From NCBI RefSeq assembly GCF_014529535.1, contig NW_023503608.1:9908501-9972500 (forward strand): a stretch of DNA of 64,000 bases, read 5' to 3'. Source of the DNA: Bradysia coprophila. Its lineage: Eukaryota > Arthropoda > Insecta > Diptera > Sciaridae. Below the pieces are notes generated by a model. That model was not told the origin of the DNA. It did no database searches and worked only from the letters and a program-made list of their open reading frames with translations. Both the position numbers and the translations under genes were made by a program. Below, piece by piece: positions 21,726 to 31,747 of this stretch (positions are counted from its first letter, which is position 1; the number at the start of each line of letters is the position of its first letter).

Positions 21726-21966
21726 GCGGATGGTAAAATAAACTCAGTATATTGGAAACAAAGGCAACCGTATCGCGTTCATTGGTGGCTACATAGTTTT
21801 AATTGCAAATCAGACCTGCCAACAAGTTCCATGCATATAATTCCTATGCACAAAAATGATCCATAGTTAATGAAATGAATTAATTTCCGAATAGTTTTGC
21901 ATTTCATTCAATCTCACTCACTCGTATATATTATTCAACATCTCTATACATCACTCCACTCACAAT

Positions 21967-22176
21967 ATGTTCGTATTATCAAACAATGTTGTCTGTTGTC
22001 TCGCATTAATATTTTGTCTTTTACTTACAAATATCGGTTTTACTTCACTAAGTGTTTTTAAATGGTTTTTTAAATTTCAGTCAATGAATGAGTATCGGGA
22101 CGAACAGATGCATAACGTAGGACAAACGATTCAACAATATTTTCCAAAGTGTAAATTCTTGTCGGTGTGTTTTTGA
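21967..22176 (+). CDS. Possible small secreted or membrane peptide, 69 residues
   Basis: ATG at 21967 opens a hydrophobic MFVLSNNVVCCLALIFCLLL, followed by a 45-residue polar part ending CKFLSVCF. A TATATATT lies about 40 bp upstream. There is no paralogue in the window and no domain; an acceptor-like TTTCAG interrupts the middle. Coding status uncertain. Confidence 0.25.
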   Translation: MFVLSNNVVCCLALIFCLLLTNIGFTSLSVFKWFFKFQSMNEYRDEQMHNVGQTIQQYFPKCKFLSVCF

Positions 22177-22607
22177 ACTCCATCATTAATTGCTCATTTG
22201 CGCATAACGGAACACGTTTAACAAGTTTAAAACTGAAATTGAAGTCTCTCTAAAAAATTATAAATAAGTTCAATCGACTCTGGCGAAAACAAGATAAGGT
22301 AAACAGAAACAACAGAAACAATTAATTGTATATCGGAACCTCTTATATCGATTCATGTTATTATCACTTTAAGTTTTGAGACAATAGTCGATCACTTGCA
22401 CAGACTTATTTCCTAAATTATCTTGTTTTTTCCTTATCTGCGTTTCAAAAGATATTCAATCCGTTAAGATCGCACACGACTTTCGAAGAAATACGTTGAA
22501 TCATTCCAACAGATAAATATTGAAATATTTTCATCCCACCAGCTATCTGCAATCAGTAAATTCCATCGAGAAAGTGAACACCGGACGAAAGTACGGAAGA
22601 ATACAAA

Positions 22608-23264
22608 ATGAATATCACCAAAGATAACATAATTATTCGCGTTGCAAATGAAAATGACGCCGAAGACACCCTGAAATTCCTTCGAAAATACTATTTCACC
22701 GAAGAACCCATTACTTTGGGCAATGACCCGAAACAGCAATCGCCCGAAGATGAGGACTTTCACATCTCACTGTTATCAATTGGTGCGTCAATTGTAGCAA
22801 TTGACACTGATCGTAATGGCCAAATTGTTGGGGCTGTACTTGCCGGACCTGTTGAACCAACCGAAGCTGATGATATGCTCGACGAAGCAAAATCATGCAA
22901 AGACAAAAAGTGGTCAGAAATTTTGTATTTGCTGGCACATCTGGACATACAGGCGAATATTTACGAACGTTACAATGTCAATCGTGCGCTTCACGTGCAT
23001 GCCTTAGCTGTACACAGTCGAACTCGTGGACAATCTATCGGTCGGAGAATGATGGAAAAATGCATGGAGAATGGGAGGAAATTGGGATATCCGTTGTTGT
23101 GTGCCGATTGTTCTAGTGTTTATTCTATTCGGATGGCCGAGAAATTGCATATGGACTGTATTGGCTCATTGGCATATGAGGATTATAGAGATGACAATGG
23201 TAGACAAGTGTTTCGACCGCCACATCCGCATACACACATAAAAACGTTTGCGATAATTCTGTGA
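22608..23264 (+). CDS. GNAT acetyltransferase, arylalkylamine N-acetyltransferase-like
   Basis: Single-exon gene of 218 residues. GNAT features: the N-terminal strand IIIRVANENDAEDTLKFLRK, then an F-x-x-EEP-type segment FTEEPITLG seen in insect aaNATs, then LHVHALAVHSRTRGQSIGRR with the acetyl-CoA loop R-G-Q-S-I-G, and a C-terminal FRPPHPHTHIKTFAIIL. Insect aaNATs acetylate dopamine, octopamine or other amines in cuticle sclerotisation and neurotransmitter inactivation; the substrate cannot be told here. A long inverted repeat starts 28 bp after the stop and is probably in the 3-prime UTR. Confidence 0.85.
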   Translation: MNITKDNIIIRVANENDAEDTLKFLRKYYFTEEPITLGNDPKQQSPEDEDFHISLLSIGASIVAIDTDRNGQIVGAVLAGPVEPTEADDMLDEAKSCKDKKWSEILYLLAHLDIQANIYERYNVNRALHVHALAVHSRTRGQSIGRRMMEKCMENGRKLGYPLLCADCSSVYSIRMAEKLHMDCIGSLAYEDYRDDNGRQVFRPPHPHTHIKTFAIIL

Positions 23265-23292
23265 AAATTACACTGAAGAACGGAGACTATTG

Positions 23293-23526
23293 ATGTGTGT
23301 GAAGTATCTGCGAAAAAAACCTGCGAATTTTAAATATCCAAAATTTGTTTCCTTGTACAAAGGCTTTCCCGCAACTTTTTGTAAAAGGAAAAATGGTTTA
23401 CATCTCCGTATGTATTCCAAAAACCATTCTCCTTTTACAAAAAGTTTCGGAAAAGCCTTTGTACAAGGAAACACATTTTGGATATTTAAAATTCGCAGTT
23501 TTTTTTCGCAGATACTTCACACACAT
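23293..23526. repeat. 234-bp near-perfect hairpin directly after the acetyltransferase stop
   Basis: Left arm from ATGTGTGTGAAGTATCTGCG through TTTCCTTGTACAAAGGCTTT; the right arm is its reverse complement ending CGCAGATACTTCACACACAT. Arms are about 105 bp with a loop of about 20 bases near 23402-23420, and mismatches are few. Open frames within it are products of the repeat. As RNA it would form a long duplex. Confidence 0.85.
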
Positions 23527-24159
23527 AGACAATTGGGATTGTGTTTTAATCGTTACAATGGAATGCATTACCTTTTTTTCAATCGTTTACTTACGTTAAA
23601 ATTCTTATCCAATTTTCATAGCAAATTTTTTATTTTAGTAAAATGTTTTTCGTTTCTTCAAATCAAATAATTGTGTGCTGTTTTTGTGTATAGCTATATG
23701 CGTAGCACGTTAAAACTAAAGATTATGGGGAAATTTCTGACTGGCTAGTGAGCCAAGCACTAAAACATATTTTTAACGGAAAATCGTTCCCTATTTTCAT
23801 TTGCGGCGCAGTAGCATTACACCAATCTTACAAACTTAATTTATATGAGAAATTCGAATTTTAAATTTGGTTCTGGGGCTTGGTTTGCAGTTTGTTGAGT
23901 TTAAACAAAAAATGGAGTCCATTTTCACTCTCACTTCTTGTGGGCTCTGTTGACCATTTTTCTGAATATTGAAAAACTTGCTGGAGAGATTAATTGCTAT
24001 AACAGCTCTGATGTTCCTCTCCTGTTGGAATTAATATTTTGTTCGATAAGCCGAAATGCGCATGTGGACAACTTAAATGAAATTCGAATAGTTCAAGTAC
24101 AGCGTAATTTAATGTCAAAAAGTTAATGTTATTTCCGTCAGCTCTAACTTTAAACAAAT
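23527..24159. other. Intergenic, no feature seen
   Basis: Lies between the hairpin and the 3-prime end of the LRR gene. AT-rich, with one unconvincing 62-codon frame (23938-24126). Confidence 0.4.
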
Positions 24160-25539
24160 CTATGTTATCAATATATGTTCATTAGTAAATTCGACAACTT
24201 TTCCATTAGATGAATACGCTCTGATTCGCTTACAACTTGCGATTATCCTTCGGAAGTGATCGTAGATTTGGTATGAATTGGCCACAGTAAACAAAATGAG
24301 AAATAATGTCAAGGCAACACAGATGTATGTTAATGATATTTTTATGATTGCAGTATCATCGTTTTGTCTAACTGTATTCCATCCGTCAAAAAAAATATTT
24401 TCTGCTTCGAGTCCCATCTCAGCCGTCGTCTCATTACAACCAATGCCGAGAATATTCGATTTGTACAAAATTGTCGAATTCACTTCCGGACTCGGATGGA
24501 TTTTTTCCCAGTTTATTACATCGAAAAAATCGGCCAAATATGAGCAGCTTAGCTGATTGCCTTGTATTTGCAATGAACTTAGTTTTGGGAAAATCTCGCT
24601 CCGAAAACCGTTTAAATTTTTCAGCTGGTTATACGCCAGACTCAGTGTCTGCAAATCAGGAAGTACCGGTGAAAATAGTTTGAAGTCCAGTTTGGTCAAT
24701 TGATTTTCGGATAAATCGAGGAAAACCAATTTGCGTTGCTGGGAAAATGTTCCAAATTGAATATTCGACAGATTCGTTCGTTTTAAATTGAGGTGCTTCA
24801 GGTTGATCAAATAGGAAAATGTTTTAATGTCTATTTTTCCAATGGCATTGCAGGATAAATTCAATAGCTCCAGATTGCTCAATTTATCGAAGATGTGCTC
24901 GGTTAATTTGGTGAAATTGTTGTACGATACGTCTAATTTCAACAGTTTCGGTAAGCTTATGGTGCGTGCATCTTCCAGTTCATTGATGTTATTACGCGAT
25001 AGATTTAATTCTTCCAAATTTGTAGCACCTTCAAAAGCCGTTGGATCAATGCAACTGATCGCATTATTAGAAAAATCAACAAATTTCAATTTTTTAGCAT
25101 TGAAGAAAATATGGGAAGGAATTTCGACCAATTTATTTCTGGACAGATCAAGAATCGTCACATTTTTTGCATCCCGAAATATGTTAAATTGCAGTGTTTC
25201 CAATTCGACATTTGAAATGTTAAAGGTGTGCATATTTTCGAACATTTCAAAATAGTTCCTCTTAATCTGTGGGAAACTACAATTTCGAAAGTCAATAATC
25301 CCATGCCAATAGTACCGTGTATCGTACCATGAATGGATATTCGAACAATCGGTCTCGTTCGATTTAGAGAAAACACTGTCTTCACGATCATTTGCACCAC
25401 AAATAAAAGTTATTTCATCGAAACCAGCAATTATACTTTTATTTCTGAACTCACAGTCATTGATATGCTCATACCTCACTGAAAGGACTTTGCGTGACAC
25501 ACTCAAATAAATCAATATACAGAAAGAAATGAAATTCAT
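24160..25539 (-). CDS. Leucine-rich-repeat single-pass membrane protein
   Basis: Single-exon gene of 459 residues. Signal peptide MNFISFCILIYLSVSRKVLS, a Cys-bearing N-terminal cap (DCEFRN, FICGAND, DCSNIHSW, FRNCSFPQI), then about ten LRRs of the typical type (residues about 85-335), for example TILDLSRNKLVEIPSHIFF, LEELNLSRNNINELEDA and LVFLDLSENQLTKLDFKLF. A C-terminal cap follows with QGNQLSCSYLADFF and GIGCNE. The membrane helix is at about 398-420, and a 39-residue basic cytoplasmic tail has no TIR or kinase domain. Such proteins act in adhesion, Toll-like co-reception or immunity in insects; the partner is unknown. The start at 25539 gives the signal peptide and is preferred. Confidence 0.85.
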   Translation of the reverse strand: MNFISFCILIYLSVSRKVLSVRYEHINDCEFRNKSIIAGFDEITFICGANDREDSVFSKSNETDCSNIHSWYDTRYYWHGIIDFRNCSFPQIKRNYFEMFENMHTFNISNVELETLQFNIFRDAKNVTILDLSRNKLVEIPSHIFFNAKKLKFVDFSNNAISCIDPTAFEGATNLEELNLSRNNINELEDARTISLPKLLKLDVSYNNFTKLTEHIFDKLSNLELLNLSCNAIGKIDIKTFSYLINLKHLNLKRTNLSNIQFGTFSQQRKLVFLDLSENQLTKLDFKLFSPVLPDLQTLSLAYNQLKNLNGFRSEIFPKLSSLQIQGNQLSCSYLADFFDVINWEKIHPSPEVNSTILYKSNILGIGCNETTAEMGLEAENIFFDGWNTVRQNDDTAIIKISLTYICVALTLFLILFTVANSYQIYDHFRRIIASCKRIRAYSSNGKVVEFTNEHILIT

Positions 25540-27400
25540 AATTGTTCGATGGTAATATGAATTTTAATAATAGATTTTATTCCGGTGAGAACAGTTCAGT
25601 CGAATAGGTGGAATGGAACTAGGTTGATGGTCCTGTCAAAACTCTAGCAACGCAAAAACCATTTTGTGCAAGGCATGTGATAAAATTTATCTCACCTAAG
25701 AATTCGAAAAATGCGAAATAAAAAGGTATGTATATACGCTACCCTTATCAATAGGTTGAAAGAGACTGTCGCCTAACAAAAAATCATCAACGTCTGACAC
25801 GGCTGTCCTCAACGAAGATAAAGTTTCTTGAAAATGTACCCACAAAATGACTTCAGATCTGAGTTCTGGGACCTAAATAGAGATCGAAATCACTTTACTT
25901 TGTCTTCAACTTTGACGATTTGGAATTTATGTATCGAACAGAAGGCGTGGTACATAATTCAAATCGTCAAAATGAACATTTATCACTAGGTGACGTAATA
26001 GTAAATGAAGCACCAAGTTGCCGAAAGTAGTTCTTTTTGTCACGAGATGTACGTTTTTTGCAATTTCGTCGCAAAGTTCACTTTTTAGGCATCATCTCAA
26101 CATTTTTTAATCACTAGCGAAAAAAATTTATATTGAAATCATCGAAATGACGGATGAAAAGTGAACATTTTGCTACGGAATTGCATAGATAACTACTTCC
26201 GCTTAGTTATTTAGACTTGTCAGATAAACCACATGCGCTTTAAATCACTGATTTCACATTTGCAGTCATGTAGTCATGCATATAGTATGCAAAATATATA
26301 CTACTAATATAAAAGTCCCATTTCGAAAAGAATGTTCTTATCTATAAATGTACCATTTTAGTCAAAATATGTCGGTTTAAGTGATTAATGAATTAACGTT
26401 GGTGTATTTTTTTACATTTTATGAACCTTTCAATTTTTCGTAATTTTCTTACACACAAAAAATTATGATTAGTCTTTAATCGAGGGTAAGGCCAGTCGGG
26501 ACTTAGAAAAGTAAAAGTAGTTCTTTTGTAAGTCTTTTTTTTTAGTCGAGCAGTAGGAATATATTTTGCTCTAACAGACATAACAACACTAATGTCATCC
26601 CCTTCATTGTAATTTTATTACTGATTTATTTGGGTCTCTGCCACTGTTACCCACTTCATCGAGGCTGTTTACTGAAACAAATTTTGGTACTGTTTTTTAT
26701 ACAAAAGAGTACTGTATTTGGCAGCTGTCATTAGAATCTCTTTTGCTTGAAAAGCGTTGTATAATATGAATAAAATGAACAAGCCTCCTCAGAAAAAAAT
26801 GTGTTAACGTTCAATAGTTATTTGTGTATCTGTTTTGGACGATTGTTTTTAGGCAATTTCGCGAGTTGTAGCCCGAACGAAGTAAGGGCTGGGCTACATG
26901 CGAAAGTGCCTAAAATCAATCGTCTAAAACAGATACTCAAAAAAATGTTCATGTAAGGGGTCGAAAACTAGAGAAAAATCTCAAAACTCCCTCATTTTCG
27001 GCCCCGACACATGAAATTGCCTAAAAACAATCGTCCAAAACAGATACACAAATAACTATTGTAATGTGAAATATATGATGCGGCTAACATGAGATTTCGT
27101 TCAGTGTATATCAGCTGCTAGTTTTTTTTGCGATTAAGGCTAGTACACAGTTTGTGAAAAATATCTGAAAAATCGACACTGTGTAAAATGATTTGAAGCT
27201 CAATATTTTGCATCATACAACGGAAAAAAAATTATTTCACATAAAGCCGAAAATTTGAGTCGCTCATTTTAAACTTCACTACGAATTTTAGAATCATTTT
27301 GCAGAGTGTCGATTTTTAAATATTTTGCATGAAGTGTGTACTCATCTTTAATGAAAGCGATAAAATACAAGACTTTTTCTGCAACCTTTTTTGTTTAATT
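25540..27400. other. Intergenic with one MITE
   Basis: No gene recognised. A 250-bp MITE lies at 26812-27061; the rest is AT-rich. The end of the stretch holds the promoter of the second eight-cysteine peptide. Confidence 0.45.
26812..27061. repeat. 250-bp MITE with about 48-bp inverted ends
   Basis: Left end CAATAGTTATTTGTGTATCT continues into GTTTTGGACGATTGTTTTTA; the right end is its exact or near-exact reverse complement finishing GATACACAAATAACTATTG. An internal GCGAAAGTGCCTAAAATCAA then TCGTCTAAAACAGATACTCA is a further degenerate copy of the end. A fragment of the same family (GCGAAAGTGCC...CCGTCCAAAACAGATACTCA) lies at 42433-42473. Confidence 0.85.
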
Positions 27401-27564
27401 GATAAGACTTTTCGCATTTACAACTTTTGAACGCAGTCAATCATTCGCTTTCACGCATTGAAAGTGTAAGAGTACTGTTTACTCTTAAACTATAATTTGA
27501 GACATTTGTAAAAGGTTGAAAGTTTCCTTCTCTACCCGTTTCCGTTTCACAACATACTGCCGTC

Positions 27565-27798
27565 ATGAAATTAGTTTTGCTGTTACCTATCGTTATTATC
27601 GTATTTTATTCCGTCATAGGTCATTTGAATGGGGAAGGATCGGTCGAAAATTTTGTGGCCACAAATCGACGCTATGGAGATTGGGTTCGCTGCATGGTTA
27701 TTTGTAGACGAGATTGTGCTATTCCCAGGTGTAATCGACAAAAACATAGATGGTGTTCGGCCGTCTGTTGCTTGCACCATCCAACACCTAATTGTTAA
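27565..27798 (+). CDS. Secreted eight-cysteine peptide 2, paralogue of the 20.4-kb peptide
   Basis: Seventy-seven residues in one exon: signal peptide MKLVLLLPIVIIVFYSVIGH, propiece LNGEGSVENFVATNRR, mature 41-residue peptide starting YGDW. Cysteine spacing is C-x3-C-x3-C-x4-C-x7-C-x3-CC-x7-C; only the fourth loop differs from peptide 1, being four residues longer and basic (NRQKHRW). SVENF and VENLS, DW, MVIC and MAIC, CAIP, and the CC-x7-C end are shared. The mature peptide is more basic than copy 1, as is usual for membrane-active defence peptides. The promoter keeps the GATAAG and AATCATTCG blocks but not the TATA box. Confidence 0.75.
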   Translation: MKLVLLLPIVIIVFYSVIGHLNGEGSVENFVATNRRYGDWVRCMVICRRDCAIPRCNRQKHRWCSAVCCLHHPTPNC

Positions 27799-28096
27799 GT
27801 TAATTTGGCTGTTGAGATAAAGTAAAACCAAAAGAAATTGTTTAAAACGGAATCTTAGACTTTCGTGAGCATAATTTTTTTTTTTAATTAAGTGCACAAC
27901 TGCTAACGTCTATCTCAAGATAAGGAAAATACCGGTCACTCAAAAAAGGAATTAAAATAAATGAATCACGTAAATCAAAGTTTTAATTTTCAATATATGA
28001 TCCTTTCGAACCGAAGTAAATTGCAACTTGAGGAACTTGACAACGCTGAACGAAATTAAAATTGCGATAATCGCCAAAGTATACACGGACCTCATT
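27799..28096. other. Intergenic, peptide 2 downstream region
   Basis: No feature seen beyond AT-rich 3-prime sequence. Confidence 0.4.
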
Positions 28097-28640
28097 TGTT
28101 TTTTTTTGATACCAACATCGAAAGTTGATACTTTCGCCCTCGAAATCCGGGGCGAAAGTAAAAAAATGCAAGTTATGTGTTTGAGCGGGGAGAAAGAAAG
28201 AATACATAAAGCGAAAGTCAATATACATAATGCGAAAGTCGACTACATAATGTAATAGTCGACTCTTGTCAATATTATTATTTATTAAACAGGGCATCTG
28301 TTCAATTGCTTAAACAGATATGCACGTAGGCCTCTTGTGGACCCATTGTGGACTCTTGTCAATAAGTGTACTGCGATCAAAATTGAAATAAAGCGTGCGC
28401 CAGTGCTATTATTGAAATTAACATACGAAGTTGATACTTTTTGTTGCTGAATGATTTGTTAGTTATTTGTTAATTTGTGTGTGTTATTGTTGTGATGGCT
28501 AAATAATTAAATTTTTTATATACCAGGAGGCTGCCGCCCCCTGGACCCCCGCATATTGTGGCTAAATGCCTTCATATTTCAACATTTTGTTCTGCTGTTT
28601 GCGATACGTATCAACTTTCGATGTTGGTATCAAAAAAAAT
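28097..28640. repeat. Repeat element A, diverged member of the GATACCAAC family
   Basis: Inverted ends TTTTGATACCAACATCGAAA and TTTCGATGTTGGTATCAAAA. Internally it shares with elements B and C the GC-rich palindrome GGCTGCCGCCCCCTGGACCC and the block GTGTGTTATTGTTGTGATGG. The middle (28180-28380) differs from B and C. Confidence 0.75.
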
Positions 28641-28770
28641 AGTATGAACGACTCGGGGCAAAAGTAAAAAAATTCAACCTGTGCGATTGAGGCCCTTGCC
28701 TTCGGCGCGGGCATCAACTCTCGCACACGGTTGAATTTTTTTACTTTCGCCCCTTGTCATTCAATGTACT
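28641..28770. repeat. 130-bp MITE, copy 1
   Basis: AGTATGAACGACTCGGGGCA...AAAAATTCAACC at the left and GGTTGAATTTTTTTACTTTC then GCCCC...AATGTACT at the right form inverted ends of about 45 bp. The centre is GCCCTTGCCTTCGGCGCGGG. Confidence 0.75.
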
Positions 28771-29370
28771 ATTTTTTGATACCAACATTGAAAAATGATA
28801 CTTTCGCCCCGCATATGAGGGGCGAAAGTAAAAAAATGCATCCCACGGGGAGAAAGTACTTAACGAAGAGCGAACGCAACTGAACGAACAGCGAAAGTGA
28901 CTGACGTCACAGAAAATGAGAGAAATGAGTCGAGTTGTCAACAAAATCCGCTCATATTATGCAGAATACTTCGATCAAAATTGTAAAACACTGTGCGCCA
29001 GTGTTCTTATTGAAATTAGCATACAAAGTTGATACTTTTTGTTACTGAATGATTTGTTAGTTATATCTTAATTTTTGTGTGTGTTATTGTTGTGATGGCT
29101 AAATTATTAAATTTTTCATATACCAGGGGGCTGCCGCCCCCTGGACCCCCGCATTTTCTGGCTAAATGCCTTTTTATTTCAACATTTTGTTGCGATGTTT
29201 GCGATACGTATCAATTTTCAATGTTGGTATCAAAAAAAATAGTATGAACGACTCGGGGCAAAAGTAAAAATATTCAACCTGTGCGATTAGAGCCCTTGCC
29301 TTCGGCGCGGGCTCCAACTCTCGCACACGGTTGAATTTTTTTACTTTCGCCCCTTGTCATTCAATGTACT
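28771..29370. repeat. Repeat element B plus 130-bp MITE copy 2 (left flank of the helicase gene)
   Basis: 28771-29240 is a 470-bp element with ends TTTTTGATACCAACATTGAA and TTCAATGTTGGTATCAAAAA; 29241-29370 is a second copy of the 130-bp MITE. The whole block reappears, inverted and almost identical, at 31748-32348. The 67-residue frame inside it (28741-28944, minus) recurs in the other copy and is not a gene. Confidence 0.85.
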
Positions 29371-29739
29371 ATTGCGTCGAACAACTTACATATTTGCGTC
29401 ACAACAGCTAAAGTTTAAAGTATAGTTTCCACTTAAAAAGAGCACTCCGTTTAGCCTCCGTCTACATGACAGTTGTAAAATAGAACAAAAGAACTGTCAC
29501 GCAAACGGAGTGGAAATTGAATTTATTTCAATTTCGATACGCTAAATTAGCATTTTACTGGAATGTAGTCTGTGAGTAAAATAGCGCATACAACGATCTG
29601 ACATCACTGACACCACCACGTTCTTGAAACTGGCAACACCGTCTAACTGTCATTTCCAAATGTCTTTCGTCTTGAAATAATAACACACGTGCGAGTCTGT
29701 TTATTTGGGAAAGTTTTTATATTTCAATAAATTAATGAG

Positions 29740-31589
29740 ATGTCATCGTTCGAACAAATAGGCCTGGCAAAATGGGTAGTAAAACAAACTGGGAAATTAG
29801 GTAATACCTTCAGTGTTCTCTACAAAATGGGATACAATAAAAACTCAAACTCATTCAAGGTCTCAAAGCTCCTACACCAATTCAGGCGAACTGTATTCCT
29901 GAAATTCTCTCCGGCAAAGATGTAATTGGTGCAGCAAAAACCGGATCCGGCAAGACATTCGCTTTCGCGCTACCCATACTACAGAAACTCAGCGAAGATC
30001 CCGTTGGTTATTTCGCCTTGATCCTAACACCGACACACGAACTCGCCTACCAAATTTCTGAACAATTTTCCGTTGCCGGTCAACCGATGAATGTGCGAGT
30101 TTGTGTCGTTGCTGGTGGAACGGATCAAATGATCGAAAGTCAAAGGTTGCAAAATCGACCGCACATAATAGTAGCCATGCCCGGAAGATTGGCAGATCAT
30201 CTTACCGGCTGCGATACGTTTTCCTTTGATAATTTGAAATTCCTGGTTGTTGACGAAGCCGATCGAATGTTGAATGGAAGTTTTGATGAGAGTCTGGACG
30301 TGATAAACCGTTGCCTACCTAAGCAAAGGCAAAATCTATTTTTTTCGGCTACCATGAAGGATTTCCTGAAGGAATCAAGCATTTTTCCAATCGCCGATGA
30401 TCCGTTCGAATGGTCAGAACAGTCAGCTATTGCTACCGTCAACACTTTGGATCAACGATACATTTTATGTGCAGAATATGACCGAGATCAAGTTCTGATT
30501 GAAGCGTTACGAAAGTATCGCGAAGACAACGAATCGGCGAATGTTATGATCTTTACGAACACAAAGAAGTGAGTACCGAATTCGACTGTCAATTCAAATC
30601 AGTTTCTATCCGAAACGGATTGCCTCAATTTTCTCAATTTTTATTTATTTAGATGCTGCCAATTACTGTCCATGACGCTGAATGCAGTCGGTCTGGAAAA
30701 TGTTTGCTTGCACGGGTTCATGCGACAAAAAGAACGTGTAGCAGCTCTGAACAAATTCAAATCCAATCATGTACGTACTATCATCGCAACGGACGTGGCC
30801 AGTCGTGGGTTGGATATTCCAAGCGTTCAGCTAGTAATCAATCATCGATTGCCAAAAATGCCAACGGAATATATTCATCGAGTCGGACGAACAGCACGGG
30901 CTGGACGGAAGGGTCTGGCGATCTCAATATTTCGTTTTCCTAAGGATCTGGAATTTCTGGCTGCAATCGAAGAAGCTATAAACACGAAATTAACCGAGCA
31001 TCCCATCGACCGTAGGGCTTGTTGTTCGATAAAAATCTGCTGTGAAAAATAACTCTCTTTTTTTCGTCCAAATACAGAACGTCTGGTGGAGCGAATTTTT
31101 ATGCAAGTGAGCGTGTCGAAACGTGAAGCCGAAATTGCGTTGGACAATAAGGACATTGATGAGCGAACACACAATTATCGTCGAAAAAAGTGGATTGAAG
31201 ATGGACTTGATCCGGACGAAATGGAGTCCAAGTAAGTCGACGATCTTTGAATGTTAGTTTCCAACGTTAAAAATGACAAAAACCTAAATCTAATTTTTAG
31301 GTGGAAGAAGCAGCAAAAAGATAATGAGAAGAAACGGAGTCAAGGTTTTAAGAAACGAAGAGCCGAACAGAAAGCTAACAAAGCCGAAACTATGGCAGTG
31401 GACGACGAACGATTTAAGTCGGTTGATGCAAATCGGTTTTTGGTCAAACCAACGAAAAGTCCAAAGGAAAAGGAAACTGTACCTGGGTTGCTGAAACCGA
31501 AATTTAATTTAAAAAAATCAAAAACTGACAAGAAGTTAATTGTGATGGGGAAACAGAAGAGAGAAGGGAAAATTAAACGGAAAGGTTGA
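29740..31589 (+). CDS. DDX49: DEAD-box RNA helicase, DDX49/Dbp45A family, five exons
   Basis: Exons 29740-29800, 29860-30568, 30653-31011, 31078-31231 and 31301-31589 join in frame to 523 residues. The start MSSFEQIGLAKWVVKQTGKL matches the DDX49 N-terminus. Helicase motifs: Q motif APTPIQ (24-29), AKTGSGKT (46-53), Ia PTHELA (78-83), GG, PGRLADHL, DEAD (152-155), SAT (183-185), then IIFTNT-like MIFTNT, TDVASRGLDIPSVQLVINH and HRVGRTARAGR. The C-terminus is Lys/Arg rich, as in ribosome-biogenesis helicases. The family member works in nucleolar pre-rRNA processing. Motif Ia has His in place of the nearly invariant Arg of PTRELA. All four introns are 59-84 bp with standard borders. Identity to DDX49 is strong. 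Confidence 0.93.
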
Positions 31590-31747
31590 GAACTTTCACG
31601 CTGAGTTTCAATATATTTAAATGGATAAAATTCCTGTCCAAATTACACTGCATTCAAGGAGTGTCCGCGCTATGCACTTTGCACGACAGAATGAAGAAAT
31701 TTCGTCAATAATTTACAGAAGATTGTTGACTTAACGTCGAGGGGAAT

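Larger units (their letters stand above)
20700..22607. other. Intergenic with two MITEs
   Basis: Contains a 146-bp element at 21370-21515 related to the 28-32 kb repeats, a 195-bp MITE at 21531-21725, and one possible small secreted ORF at 21967. No other gene was recognised. Confidence 0.5.

Noticed and set aside
23290..23670. 126-codon frame after the acetyltransferase gene
   Set aside because: It runs through a hairpin; both arms give open frames because they are complementary.
28741..28944. 67-codon minus-strand frame, repeated at 32174-32413
   Set aside because: It is part of a mobile repeat present in inverted copies, not a conserved gene pair.
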